A stretch of DNA of 64,000 nucleotides, taken from contig NZ_AOLW01000015.1 in the NCBI RefSeq assembly GCF_000336615.1, forward strand, positions 580,906 through 644,905. Direction: 5' to 3'. The position numbers were made by a program, and so were the translations under genes. Positions 1 through 8,983 of the stretch are shown in pieces. The notes under the pieces were generated by a model that saw only the letters and a program-made list of their open reading frames with translations, did no database searches and was not told the DNA's origin. Position 1 is the first letter of the stretch. Each line of letters opens with the position of its first letter. The stretch is from Haloarcula amylolytica JCM 13557 (GTDB lineage Archaea > Halobacteriota > Halobacteria > Halobacteriales > Haloarculaceae).

Positions 1-371
1 CTCCGGCGCTTCGAACACGGACGACGAGCAATAGGATTACCCTTGACTGTGGAACCAGTGGCGAGCTGCCGCTGTCTCCTCAAAGAGATCGCGGTTGATC
101 GAGTCGTCAGCCATATCGACGACTTCTCAACGGATATCTGTGAGACGACGCTCTCGGCCATAACCAGCGAGGTGTTCGAGACCACACGGTACATGCCCGC
201 TAAATTCACGTCGTTTCGACCACCAACTCCCATTCGATATAGCAGTATATAGTTTATGCGTCCGTAACAGACCGTGTGATGGTGGGTCCGAGGACAGTAG
301 ATGGACTACAGACAGTAATCTCAGCCACTTAGCTCCACAGACTTCCGACGCGCACTGGTGAGGAAACGAGA
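1..371. other. No supportable gene; lower-GC leading stretch
   Basis: Short open frames exist on both strands, but none shows haloarchaeal codon bias, an acidic composition or a recognisable motif. An AT-rich tract around 234-260 could be promoter-like. It may belong to accessory or decayed DNA that continues left of the window. Confidence 0.5.
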
Positions 372-494
372 TCACGAATTGAACGTGCGCTCGACGAGGT
401 ACTTGACCAGATAGAACCCGCCAATCAGCGTGACAGCCATGACCACTAACACAATCGCAATCATGAACAGGAGAACGAGTGCGTCGTTAGCCAT
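372..494 (-). CDS. Small single-span membrane protein (40 aa)
   Basis: The internal ATG at 494 gives a 40-residue protein starting MANDALVLLF. It has one long hydrophobic helix at about residues 6-31 and a short polar tail ending VERTFNS. The upstream extension to 560 is polar and unlike the rest, so the shorter start is preferred. Such tiny membrane proteins are common in haloarchaea, but no function can be assigned. It stands alone in a gene-poor region. It could be a chance hydrophobic frame, although the clean start and topology argue for a real gene. Confidence 0.5.
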   Translation of the reverse strand: MANDALVLLFMIAIVLVVMAVTLIGGFYLVKYLVERTFNS

Positions 495-1662
495 TGAACC
501 CACCCGCCTGAGTGGCTGGATATCGTCGAGAACGCATATCGCTAACTTCAGCCTGGACACGCTAATGTAGGAGGCTTTCGGTTCAGCATTCCCTGCTGCT
601 CGTGGTCTACGGTGGGAGTTGATGGATAGAGAAGCGCTCGGTGTGAGGCGTGTAAGGGGAAGGACGGATTAGGTGAGTATCCGGTTGGCAGCATCCGACG
701 TGTAGGACTGCGCCACACATCGGCACGGTGCCGGGAGTCGAGTATGGTATTCGCGGTTGGGAGCGCTACCCCCAAACACGACCAGCCACCGGGAGCAATC
801 GTCGGAACGACACGGTTTTATTCTGAGTGCTTACTTGAAACGCGAAGAATCACTCGATAGGTTCGCAAACGCCCTCTATGAGCTAGTGTCGGTCAAAACG
901 GGGCTAAACCATCGTCGTCATCTCAAAGCTGGAGAGACAGAGCTCTTCGTCCGTAGTACCCGACGACAGTGGCCTCGGCGTTGTATATCGAGGATCAGAC
1001 AGCAAGGACCACGAGAGCGGGTACTGTATCAAGCAATGCAGGTCTTGGCGTGTGGCGTATACGCAGCCTGGGTCAGAATTCAGGATAGCGCTGTTGCCAG
1101 TACACAATCTGATGGCTGCGACGGCTCCGCGGCGAGAATCTGACTGAAAATGACGATTACGTCGAGGCGTGGGCGAGTGGTCCGTTCGGTAGCGTTCTAC
1201 TGCGCGTGTATCAAAGCGACACGCCCCATTCGATGGAGGGCCGCGGTATGCAGCGTCGGTATGTCGAGGGGCCGAGTATGCAGGAGGGTCTGTACCACCA
1301 GGAGTTCCGACAGGCTGTCAGTTACATCCATTGGGCCCTGACGAGTAACCCGGCCCGACCTGAGTAGTCCCGGACCCATCTACCGTGACCGTTTACCGGA
1401 CCGAACCACGGGTCATATTGATTAGCAACAGGAGATGCGTCCGCACGTCTGTATCCCGTTGGGACGGTAGACGAATCAAATGGAAGCGGCCAATCTGGGC
1501 CTGTTTTATATTTGTGAGTTTAAGCTTACCTTCTGCCAAAGTGTGGGATAGTTGTTAATTATGCCCCATATTCCGGCGAAATAGGGTGTCATGTACCCAA
1601 ATAAAGGCTTTTATCCCGAAGTATGGGACTACATTGAAGTCCCCGGCGTCCGAGGGTGAAAT
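495..1662. other. Gene-poor, lower-GC region upstream of the integrase pair
   Basis: About 1.2 kb holds no convincing gene. A frame at 757-1143 (128 codons) is basic and has poor codon bias, so it is at most a remnant. The last 120 bp are AT-rich and hold short related words: GTGTGGGAT at 1541-1549, GTATGGGAC at 1621-1629 and GGGT-N7-ACCC at 1584-1598. These could be promoter or operator elements for the gene at 1663. The composition suggests decayed mobile or accessory DNA. Confidence 0.45.
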
Positions 1663-2076
1663 ATGTCCAGTGGCAGTGAGCGAACGACGGTTCGGACGTA
1701 TATTCCGGCCTACCAGAAAGAACAGTGGCAGGCCCACGCCGAGGAACTGGATATGAGTCAAAGCGAGTTCGTCCGGACGATGGTACAGGCAGGCCGAAGT
1801 GGCTTTGAGCCAGCAGCATCCGAAACAACCGAGTCGGACGCCGCTGAGAGCGAGAGCGAGGAGCCCCGTTCTCCGGACGCTACCCCCGGGGGTAACGGGC
1901 TGAAAGACCGGGTCCAGAATATTCTTGCTGACGGGGACTACTACGAGTGGGACGACCTCGTCGCCGAACTGACAGACGGTATTGAGGAGCGTCTCGAAGA
2001 GGCACTGCAGGAACTGCAGTCCAACAACAAAGTGCAGTACAGTGGGCGACACGGGGGGTACGTTCGAGACGAATGA
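1663..2076 (+). CDS. DUF5805-like ribbon-helix-helix type protein
   Basis: This 137-residue acidic protein has an N-terminal block (about residues 8-46) with the pattern TTVRTYIPAYQKEQW and MSQSEFVRTMVQAG, typical of haloarchaeal DUF5805 proteins and resembling a ribbon-helix-helix DNA-binding fold. A Ser/Glu/Asp-rich linker (about 47-75) follows. The C-terminal domain (about 76-137) looks like a small winged helix ending YSGRHGGYVRDE. The stop overlaps the recombinase start (ATGA at 2073-2076), so the two are translationally coupled. By analogy with similar pairs it may be an accessory DNA-binding or regulatory partner of the recombinase; this is inference. Confidence 0.75.
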   Translation: MSSGSERTTVRTYIPAYQKEQWQAHAEELDMSQSEFVRTMVQAGRSGFEPAASETTESDAAESESEEPRSPDATPGGNGLKDRVQNILADGDYYEWDDLVAELTDGIEERLEEALQELQSNNKVQYSGRHGGYVRDE

Positions 2077-3110
2077 GCACGGAGACAACCACGCCGGACG
2101 CCGAGTCGGACCCGGTCGGGTATTTCCTCGATGACATCACGTACCACGGAAAGAGCGACCGGACCCGTGCCTCCTACGAGCGCGTCCTTCGAGACTTCGA
2201 GTCCTATCTGGCGGACGGCCACCAGTCCATTCCCGTCCAGGAGGCCTCCCACAGGGACTGCATGGCATATGTCCACAGCCTCCGTGGTACCGTCGAGGAA
2301 AGCACAGTCGCGACGTATGCCTCCTATCTACACCGGTTTTTCGCGTACATGACGCAGGTGGGCGTCTTCGAATCGAACCCGATGACGCTGGTCATGGAAG
2401 AGATGGACGAGTCCATCAACACCGATCCGACCCGCCGGGAGATAGACCTCCAGTCGATGCGGACGTTCGTCGATAGCGTCTCGCATCCGCTGGAGCGGGC
2501 TGTCGTGGTGACGTTGCTGAAGACCGGGATGCGGGCCGGCGAGTTGTGTAACCTCGATATTCGTGATCTCAACCTCGAAACCCCTGGCCCCAGACCGGAG
2601 ATTCCGGTCCGAGCGGGGCTTGACGGGCGTCCGGACTCGTTGTTCGTCGCGGCAGACCCGACTCTTGGCGAGGCCAGCAACGGGGAAGAGCGGACAGCGT
2701 CCAACAAGCGGAAACGGGAGACGACGATCCCTGTCGACGCCGAGCTGGCATCAGTGCTGCGACACTGGCTCGCGATTCGGCCGGACACGCAGTCCCCAGC
2801 AGCGCCGCTGTTTGTGTCTACGAGCGACAGCTGGGGGGAGCGGCTCACGCCGAATATGGTACACCACATCGTCGAATCCCACGCCCGCGAGTTCGGTTGG
2901 TACTCGGACGGTGGGGGAGCCGAAGAGAACGTTACGCCGCACTACTTCCGGCACTTCTTCACGACGCATCTCCGGGACCGGACCGGTGATCGCGGCGTCG
3001 TCAAATATCTCAGAGGCGACGTGGCACAGGACGTCATCGATACCTACACCCACGAATGGGGAACTCGGGTCAGGGATGTGTACGAGGCCGAAATTTACTC
3101 GCTACTGTGA
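2073..3110 (+). CDS. Tyrosine recombinase/integrase (XerC/D type)
   Basis: This 345-residue site-specific recombinase has an N-terminal SAM-like core-binding domain (about 14-110) and a C-terminal catalytic domain (about 120-345). Visible catalytic residues are Arg154 in TGMRAGEL, His290 and Arg293 in PHYFRHFF, and the likely nucleophile Tyr325 in DTYTH. The usual LGH motif ahead of the Tyr is replaced by LRGD, as I recall for this haloarchaeal subgroup. A basic stretch (about 211-215) fits the beta-hairpin lysine region. It overlaps the DUF5805-like gene by 4 bp. No flanking direct repeats or tRNA were seen, so it may be a domesticated recombinase or a relic of an integrated element. Confidence 0.9.
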   Translation: MSTETTTPDAESDPVGYFLDDITYHGKSDRTRASYERVLRDFESYLADGHQSIPVQEASHRDCMAYVHSLRGTVEESTVATYASYLHRFFAYMTQVGVFESNPMTLVMEEMDESINTDPTRREIDLQSMRTFVDSVSHPLERAVVVTLLKTGMRAGELCNLDIRDLNLETPGPRPEIPVRAGLDGRPDSLFVAADPTLGEASNGEERTASNKRKRETTIPVDAELASVLRHWLAIRPDTQSPAAPLFVSTSDSWGERLTPNMVHHIVESHAREFGWYSDGGGAEENVTPHYFRHFFTTHLRDRTGDRGVVKYLRGDVAQDVIDTYTHEWGTRVRDVYEAEIYSLL

Positions 3111-3460
3111 GTTTATTGTTGGATATTCAATACTGTTGCCGCACTCCGGGTGGTGGCTGCTGAACTAATAAATCATATGGCGCTATATAGAACTGGGCGA
3201 ATTCTGCTTCTCAGCTGTATTGTCTCAATGGACGATTTCGATAGCCGCATACGAGACAGGAGGTACGGCCGGATTACACTGCGGGGCCTCCCAGCAGGTA
3301 GCTCGACCGAGCAGCGCTCTGGCACGCGCTTGTCGGGGACTCCCGACCGGACTACAAGAGATCACACCGGCTCGAAATGGAACGTCCTACCGGAGCGCAG
3401 ACGCCGGGGTCACGCACGTCTCAGACGGAGACTCTACCGGATGCAGGGCCACTGATAGAG
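3111..3460. other. Intergenic region after the recombinase
   Basis: About 350 bp lie between the recombinase stop and the convergent HTH_10 gene. The first 90 bp are AT-rich (for example CTATATAGAAC near 3183-3193). The remainder reads as an antisense shadow without a credible gene. I see no clear attachment site or hairpin. Confidence 0.45.
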
Positions 3461-4177
3461 CTACTCGGGGTCCAGAAGTTTCGACTCGGCAGTTCGGAGA
3501 TGTTCGAGGAGCGTGGTCTTCGAGATGTCCATCTGGGCGGCGAGCTCGCGGACCGAGATTCCACGCGGCCACTGATAGTAGCCGGCCTCGCGGGCCGCTT
3601 CGAACGCGCGCCGCTGGGCCGGCGTTAGCGAATCAGTTCGCAGCCCGCCGACTGAGCGTTCGGAGTCGCTGTCCGGCGTGACGATGGACTCGACCGACAC
3701 GTCAGCGTCGGCGTCGGCTTCAACGGCATCGAGTGCGGACTGGATCTCGGGCCGCTCTCCGGTGAAACTCACTTGCCACCGTTCGCGCCCGTCTTCGATA
3801 CGAACGGGCGCGCTGTGGACGAACCCGTGTTCGAGCAGCGTTGGGCAGACTAACTCGTCCGGATCGTACTCCAGCAGGAACTGTCTGACGACGGTCCCCG
3901 GCGCGTCGCGCTTGTGGCCGATGCGCGCCTGAAGCTCTTGTATCTCTCCGGCGTAGGGCGACGCACGGACCGCATCGAGGCAGTTTTCGACGTCTGACTT
4001 CGTGGCCCCATACGCCGTAAACACGCCGTTGACCGATGCTGTCGGCGACTGTACGGTCTGTTGCACCGTGTGTGCCAGAATGCCGCCATCGGTGCGGTCG
4101 GTCGCTTCGATAGCCCAGCAGTTCGGATGCCACAGGTCGAGTGTTAGCCGTGCTCCGGCGCTATCGGTTTGGCTCAT
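3461..4177 (-). CDS. HTH_10 (Bat-type) transcriptional regulator
   Basis: This 238-residue regulator has an N-terminal sensor-like region (about 1-165) of the kind seen in haloarchaeal HTH_10 proteins. The C-terminal HTH_10 domain (about 180-235) contains LTPAQRRAFEAAREAGYY, PRGISVRELA and ISKTTLLEHLRTAESKLL. There is no PAS or GAF domain, unlike Bat itself. It lies 42 bp downstream of the amino-acid ABC operon on the same strand, so it may be cotranscribed or use its own promoter in the AT-rich gap. The context suggests control of amino-acid uptake or catabolism; the ligand is unknown. Confidence 0.85.
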   Translation of the reverse strand: MSQTDSAGARLTLDLWHPNCWAIEATDRTDGGILAHTVQQTVQSPTASVNGVFTAYGATKSDVENCLDAVRASPYAGEIQELQARIGHKRDAPGTVVRQFLLEYDPDELVCPTLLEHGFVHSAPVRIEDGRERWQVSFTGERPEIQSALDAVEADADADVSVESIVTPDSDSERSVGGLRTDSLTPAQRRAFEAAREAGYYQWPRGISVRELAAQMDISKTTLLEHLRTAESKLLDPE

Positions 4178-4219
4178 GGGATGTGCTGAAATATTTGGTT
4201 GGTGGCCCTAAGAGAGTAA

Positions 4220-5206
4220 TCATTGTCTGGTGTGTCCGACACCGGCGGTTGCAGTGTGCGATTCGACGCGGTCCATCAGTGCTGATGCCGACACGACCAG
4301 GGCCAGGTACAGTATCGCCACCAGCACGAAGAGTTCCGTGTACTGGTACGTTTCGTTAGCGATTGTACTCGTCCTGCCGTACAGTTCCTGCACAGTGATG
4401 AAACTCGCCAGCGAGGAGTACTTGATGAGGTACACGAGTTCGTTCGTCCAGCTGGGAAGCGCGAGTCGGAGGCCCTGTGGAACGACGACGTACCGTATCC
4501 CTTCGAGCTTCGAGAGCCCGATGGCGCGTGCGGCAGTCAGCTGTCCGCCGTCGACGGACTCCAGTGACGCGCGCAGATACTCGGACTGGTAGGCGGCGCT
4601 GTTCAGCGTGAAACTGATGACGGCCACCCAGAACGCCTGTGCCGGGACGAACCCGACACCGACTCCCGGCACGCCTCTGAGAACCTGCGTCAGTGAGGTC
4701 GCGAAGTAGAGGACGAACAACTGGGCGAGCAGCGGCGTCCCGCGGATGAGTTCCGTGTACGACAGGGCGAGCCAGCGGGCCCACCGCCCCCCGTACACGC
4801 GGACGACGCTGAGCGGGAGCGCTAGCGTGAACCCGAGACAGACACTGAAGACCGTCAGGAGAACGGTCGTCCAGATGCCGTGTGCCAGCGCCGGCAGGTA
4901 CGCCGTCGCGTCGGCGGCAAACCGGAGCGTGTCAGCGAGCCATACGAGCGGTGCTCCAGCGACACCGAGTGGCGCGGCGAGCGAGGCGACAGTGTCCGCT
5001 GTCGTCAGAAACGGGGCCGCCGGAACGAACGGCGTGCCGCGGTCAAGCCCGAGTACCCCTGCGAGCACGAAATCGGTCGTCCAGCGAGCCAGAACCCAGA
5101 CCCAGAACAGTGCCAGGCCCACTGTGAGCGGGCGGACGGTGAAGACCGTCCCGACACGGTCACGGAGCCCCGGATTCGGCGACGTTGTCGATTCGGCCGT
5201 GCTCAT
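4220..5206 (-). CDS. Polar amino-acid ABC transporter permease (long form)
   Basis: This 328-residue permease is of the His/Glu/Gln/Arg/opine family. It carries multiple hydrophobic helices and the family loop with AAYQSEYLRASLESVDGGQ followed by EGIRYVVVPQGLRLALP (EAA-type ATPase contact). About 110 extra N-terminal residues, including an added hydrophobic segment near 26-42, make it longer than the usual 220-250. Its start overlaps the ATPase stop by 4 bp. Together with the 5952-6632 permease it would form the heterodimeric channel of a polar amino-acid importer. Neighbouring catabolic genes suggest arginine or another basic amino acid as substrate; that part is inference. Confidence 0.9.
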   Translation of the reverse strand: MSTAESTTSPNPGLRDRVGTVFTVRPLTVGLALFWVWVLARWTTDFVLAGVLGLDRGTPFVPAAPFLTTADTVASLAAPLGVAGAPLVWLADTLRFAADATAYLPALAHGIWTTVLLTVFSVCLGFTLALPLSVVRVYGGRWARWLALSYTELIRGTPLLAQLFVLYFATSLTQVLRGVPGVGVGFVPAQAFWVAVISFTLNSAAYQSEYLRASLESVDGGQLTAARAIGLSKLEGIRYVVVPQGLRLALPSWTNELVYLIKYSSLASFITVQELYGRTSTIANETYQYTELFVLVAILYLALVVSASALMDRVESHTATAGVGHTRQ

Positions 5207-5955
5207 GCCGTCTCCTCGTGTGCGTGCAATCTGCTCAGGAACTGTTCGGTTCGCTCCGCTGTGGGGTTCTGGAACAGTTGCTCCGGCGGGCCGTGTTCGA
5301 CGATTTCACCGTCGTCGAGGAACACGATGTCCGACGCGGCCGACCGGGCGAAATCCATCTCGTGACTGACCACGAGCATCGTGATGCCCTCCGCTGCGAG
5401 GTCGCGCATCACCTCGACGACCTCACCGACGAGTTCGGGATCGAGCGCACTGGTCGGCTCGTCGAACAGCAACAGTTCCGGGTCCATCGCGAGTGCGCGC
5501 GCGATACCGACGCGCTGTTTCTGGCCGCCGGAGAGTTCAGCGGGGTAGGAGTCGGCCTGCTCTAGCAATCCGACCTGTTCGAGATGGGTCCGGCCGGCTT
5601 CCTCGGCGTCAGCAGCGTCCATGCCGAGTACTTTCTTCGGGCCGAGCGTGACGTTTTCGAGCGCCGTCAGATGCGCAAAGAGGTTGAAGTCCTGGAACAC
5701 CATGCCGACCTGCTTTCGCAGCTCGTTGACGTCAGTGTCGGTCCCGGTCACGTCCTGTCCATCGAGGGCGATTCGGCCGCTGTTGATCTCCGTCAGTCGG
5801 TTCACACACCGGAGCAGCGTGGACTTGCCCGAGCCACTGGGGCCGATGAGGACCGTCACGTCGCCCTGCTCCATCTCGAGGCCAACGCCTTCCAGTACTT
5901 CTTCGCTCCCGTAGGACTTGTGCAGGTCGTCGATTGAGAGTAGTGGCTGTGTCAT
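5203..5955 (-). CDS. Polar amino-acid ABC transporter ATP-binding protein
   Basis: This 250-residue ABC ATPase has Walker A GPSGSGKST, a Q-loop in GMVFQDFNLF, signature LSGGQKQRVGIARA, Walker B LLLFDEPTSALD and the switch His in VSHEMDFAR. Its length and motifs fit the GlnQ/HisP/ArtP family. It overlaps both adjacent permease genes by 4 bp, so the operon runs substrate-binding protein, permease, ATPase, permease. It powers inward transport of a polar amino acid. Confidence 0.95.
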   Translation of the reverse strand: MTQPLLSIDDLHKSYGSEEVLEGVGLEMEQGDVTVLIGPSGSGKSTLLRCVNRLTEINSGRIALDGQDVTGTDTDVNELRKQVGMVFQDFNLFAHLTALENVTLGPKKVLGMDAADAEEAGRTHLEQVGLLEQADSYPAELSGGQKQRVGIARALAMDPELLLFDEPTSALDPELVGEVVEVMRDLAAEGITMLVVSHEMDFARSAASDIVFLDDGEIVEHGPPEQLFQNPTAERTEQFLSRLHAHEETA

Positions 5956-6632
5956 GTCGTTCCCTCCGGTACCGCGTAGTAGTCGCTGAGTCTGTCGAGT
6001 GACCGATTCGTCGCGAACGTCAGCACGAAGTAGACGAGGCTGACGGCGAGGAATATTTCGAGTGCTGCCGTCGATTGTCCGCCTTCGTAGAGGTTCTGTC
6101 CCGTCGTCAGCAGTTCACCGATTCCGATGACGATGGCGATGCTTGTGTCCTTGAGGACGATAGTGAACTCGTTCTGGAATCCAGGCACGCTCCGGCGGAG
6201 TGCTTGCGGGACGACGACGTGCCGAATCGCTTCGAACCGGGACATCGCGACGGCGCGTGCCGCTTCAAGCTGTCCGTCGTCGACGCTCTGGAGCGCACCG
6301 CGGAAGATCTGTGACTGGTAGGCGGCGCTCCGGAGACCGAGCGCGATGGTCGCCGTGACGAACGCGCTACTGGAGATAGAGAGGCCGAAGTACAGGATCA
6401 TAATGATGACCAGCAGCGGGGTGCCACGGAGGACGACCCCGACCTGTTCGACCAACCGCCGGGCCCTGTCCGAGCCGTACACCTCTATCGCACCGGCCGG
6501 GAACCCGACGACGAATCCCAGGAGAATACTGGAGACGGTGAGCGCGATGGTGACAGCTGTCCCGCCGAGCAACAGGCCCCAGTTGTTGGCGACGAACAGC
6601 CAGTCAGCGGTCTGGAGTAGGATTGCTGCCAT
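5952..6632 (-). CDS. Polar amino-acid ABC transporter permease
   Basis: This 226-residue inner-membrane permease has about five hydrophobic helices. The conserved cytoplasmic loop contains LRSAAYQSQIFRGALQSV, and the EAA-like stretch FEAIRHVVVPQALRRSVP contacts the ATPase. Its length is standard for GlnP/HisM proteins. The start is 4 bp after the stop of the binding-protein gene, and the 3' end overlaps the ATPase gene. It pairs with the longer permease at 4220-5206. Confidence 0.93.
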   Translation of the reverse strand: MAAILLQTADWLFVANNWGLLLGGTAVTIALTVSSILLGFVVGFPAGAIEVYGSDRARRLVEQVGVVLRGTPLLVIIMILYFGLSISSSAFVTATIALGLRSAAYQSQIFRGALQSVDDGQLEAARAVAMSRFEAIRHVVVPQALRRSVPGFQNEFTIVLKDTSIAIVIGIGELLTTGQNLYEGGQSTAALEIFLAVSLVYFVLTFATNRSLDRLSDYYAVPEGTT

Positions 6633-6636
6633 GGCC

Positions 6637-7425
6637 TCACTTCTGTCCGAACCACTTCTCGGTCAGGTCCCGGTACGTCCCGTCGTCCTCGACAGTGGTC
6701 AGCCCGCTGTTGAGCGCACCCGCGAGTTCGTCGTTGCCGGACTGAATCCCGAAGCCGAACTGCTCGCCGGTCTCGTGGACGAACGCGGATTCGATGGGGC
6801 GGTCTGCGATGAAGGAGTTCGCGACGGGGACGTCGATGATGATGACGTCGACGTTTTCGTTCAGCAGGTCCTCGACGGCGAGCACGTAGTTCCCGTACGC
6901 GTTGTAGCTCGACTCTTGAATCGTCCCCGCTTCGATGAGCTGGTCCTTGATGACGGATTCACCCGTTGTCCCCTTCTGTGCCCCGACTGACGCCCCGGAA
7001 AGGTCGTCCAGTGACGACGGCGAAAACGACCCGCTCTCCCGGACGACGATGGCCTGATTCGAACTGTAGTACGGGTCGGAGAAGTCGATCGCTTCGTCGC
7101 GGTCGTCGTTGATCGTCATGCCCGCCGCGACGACGTCGACGTTCCCGTTGTTCAGCGCCGGAATGAGTGACTTGAACTCCAGTTCCTCCCACCCGCTCAG
7201 TTCGTACTCCGACGCCGCGATAACGGCTTCCAGCAACTCGACGTCGAAGCCGACGAGTTCGCCGTCCTGTTTCATCTCAAACGGCGGGAAGCCCGGCGCT
7301 GTTCCCGCGGTAAGCGTCTGTGAGTCCCCGCTGCCCGATTGACAGCCAGCGACCGACAGGGTCGCGACAGTGCCACCGATTGCCTGCAGATACCTCCGTC
7401 TGTCTACGCGTGCCTCTCGTGGCAT
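6637..7425 (-). CDS. Amino-acid ABC transporter substrate-binding lipoprotein
   Basis: This 262-residue family 3 (SBP_bac_3) extracellular binding protein begins with a Tat-type signal (RRRYLQAIGG) followed by lipobox VAGC, so it is probably lipid-anchored outside the membrane, as usual in haloarchaea. Recognisable family elements are PPFEMKQDGELVGFDVELL, MTINDDRDEAIDFSDPYY and the closing LTEKWFGQK. It is the first gene of the four-gene importer operon. Family members bind arginine, glutamine, histidine or glutamate; the neighbours favour arginine or ornithine, but the sequence alone does not settle this. Confidence 0.93.
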   Translation of the reverse strand: MPREARVDRRRYLQAIGGTVATLSVAGCQSGSGDSQTLTAGTAPGFPPFEMKQDGELVGFDVELLEAVIAASEYELSGWEELEFKSLIPALNNGNVDVVAAGMTINDDRDEAIDFSDPYYSSNQAIVVRESGSFSPSSLDDLSGASVGAQKGTTGESVIKDQLIEAGTIQESSYNAYGNYVLAVEDLLNENVDVIIIDVPVANSFIADRPIESAFVHETGEQFGFGIQSGNDELAGALNSGLTTVEDDGTYRDLTEKWFGQK

Positions 7426-7484
7426 AGTCCCACAGTCGAATCAATCATATTTTAACATTTCGGTTACCGCAGAAGTCGCGAGGG

Positions 7485-8807
7485 TCAGGCCGACGCGACA
7501 GGGTCTGCAACCTCGGTAAACACCGAATCGAGGATGTCGAGACAGAGTTCCAGTTCGCGCTCGGTGACGTCGAGTGGCGGGAGGAGTCGGAGGGATTTCT
7601 GGCCACAGCCGAGCGTGAGAAGGCCGTGCTGGAGCGCGGTTTCCATCACGGCGTCGCGGCGGTCGGCCGTATCGAACTCCAGAGCGATCATCAGGCCGAG
7701 ACCGCGAACGTCCTCGACCAGCTGATGGTCCGCCGAAACCTCGCGGAGCCGATCCATGAAGTACGTCCCCTTCTCGGCGGCGTTGTCCAGCAGGTCGTGA
7801 TCCTCGATAGCGGCGAGTGTCAGTGCGCCGCGCATCGAGCCGAGGATGTCGCCGGCCCCCCACGTCGAGGAGAGCCGCGACGTTTCGGACGGGAAGATGT
7901 CCGAGCGGGAGATGGTCGCGCCGACCCGGAGCGCTTTCGCGCTCGTGATGACGTCCGGCTCGATGTCGTAGTGGTCGACAGCCCACATCTCGCCCGTGCG
8001 GCCGGCTCCCGACTGGATTTCGTCGGCGATGATCGGGATGTCGTGTTCCCGGCAGAGGTCGTCGACGGCCGAGAGGAACTCGGGGCTCGGGACGCGATAG
8101 CCGCCTTCGCCCTGTATCGGCTCCAAGATGAGGAATGCGACTTCCTCGGGCGGGATGTGGCCGGTGTCTGCGTCGAGTTTCGAACGGAGGCGCTCGACTC
8201 CGGCCTCGGAGTACTCCACGTCGTGAATCCCGCTGAGTTCGGGGAACTTCCGGCGGTAGACGGACTTCGAACGGTTCAGCGAGAGCGCTCCCAGGGTCCG
8301 ACCGTGGAACGCGCCGTCGAAGGTAATGCCGTACTTCGGCGTCTCGCAGTTGTCGTAGCAGATCTTCATCGCGTTCTCGACGGCCTCTGCGCCGGAGTTC
8401 GAGAGGAAGACGGTGTCGAAGTCGTAGTGGCTGGTAATGTCGGTCAGCCTATCCATCAGGTGGGCGGGACCCGGCAGCGACGTTTCGTCGGGCGAGCCGC
8501 CGGTGCTGACGTAGAAGTCCTGGCCGGCTATTTTCAGCGGGTCGACCATGTCGAACTCGTCGGCCCGGTCGAGCACTTTCGGGTTGTTGTAGCCGAGCGG
8601 TGACGCGGCGACGTGGCAGGTGAAATCGAGCAGGACGTTGCCGTCCGCATCGGTACAGAACGGACCGATTGCGTCTTCAGTGATGTCCCAGACGAAATCG
8701 TACACGTACGTGCTCGGCGCGGCGGTTTCGTGGTGGTACTCGACCCACTCGCTGCTCTGTGGGCCGGGAAGGCTATCGACACGCGGCTCCGCAGTATTGC
8801 GGTCCAT
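7485..8807 (-). CDS. Class III PLP aminotransferase (ornithine/omega-amino acid type)
   Basis: This 440-residue fold-type I aminotransferase shows the PLP-binding SNSGAEAVENAMK, the FHGRTLGALSL segment, LEPIQGEGGYRVP, Asp262 in ADEIQSGAGRTG and the likely Schiff-base Lys291 in TSAKALRVGA. Family members include ornithine, acetylornithine and 4-aminobutyrate aminotransferases. Beside arginase and glutamate dehydrogenase, ornithine to glutamate semialdehyde is the most coherent reaction. Lysine or GABA transamination remains possible. A TATA-like ATTTATTACC (minus strand, about 8829-8838) sits 22-31 bp upstream of the start. Confidence 0.85.
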   Translation of the reverse strand: MDRNTAEPRVDSLPGPQSSEWVEYHHETAAPSTYVYDFVWDITEDAIGPFCTDADGNVLLDFTCHVAASPLGYNNPKVLDRADEFDMVDPLKIAGQDFYVSTGGSPDETSLPGPAHLMDRLTDITSHYDFDTVFLSNSGAEAVENAMKICYDNCETPKYGITFDGAFHGRTLGALSLNRSKSVYRRKFPELSGIHDVEYSEAGVERLRSKLDADTGHIPPEEVAFLILEPIQGEGGYRVPSPEFLSAVDDLCREHDIPIIADEIQSGAGRTGEMWAVDHYDIEPDVITSAKALRVGATISRSDIFPSETSRLSSTWGAGDILGSMRGALTLAAIEDHDLLDNAAEKGTYFMDRLREVSADHQLVEDVRGLGLMIALEFDTADRRDAVMETALQHGLLTLGCGQKSLRLLPPLDVTERELELCLDILDSVFTEVADPVASA

Positions 8808-8983
8808 GTTATCACAATCGCCATCATTGGTAATAAATCACTGTGTTCCGGCCCCGCGTGCCGGCCACACAACTGGGTGCGTGCCGCGGTTCGAAGCTAT
8901 AGTAACAATTGAAACGATGTACACACTGATCGCACTGCCGTCATGCGATCAGGTGTGCCTTGATTTTCAATGGCTACGATACG

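Noticed and set aside
757..1143. 128-codon plus-strand frame
   Set aside because: Basic composition, poor codon bias and no recognisable domain, in a gene-poor stretch; treated as a possible remnant only.
1555..2088. 177-codon minus-strand frame over the DUF5805-like gene
   Set aside because: The plus-strand gene has a family match and an ATGA overlap with the recombinase; the minus frame has neither.
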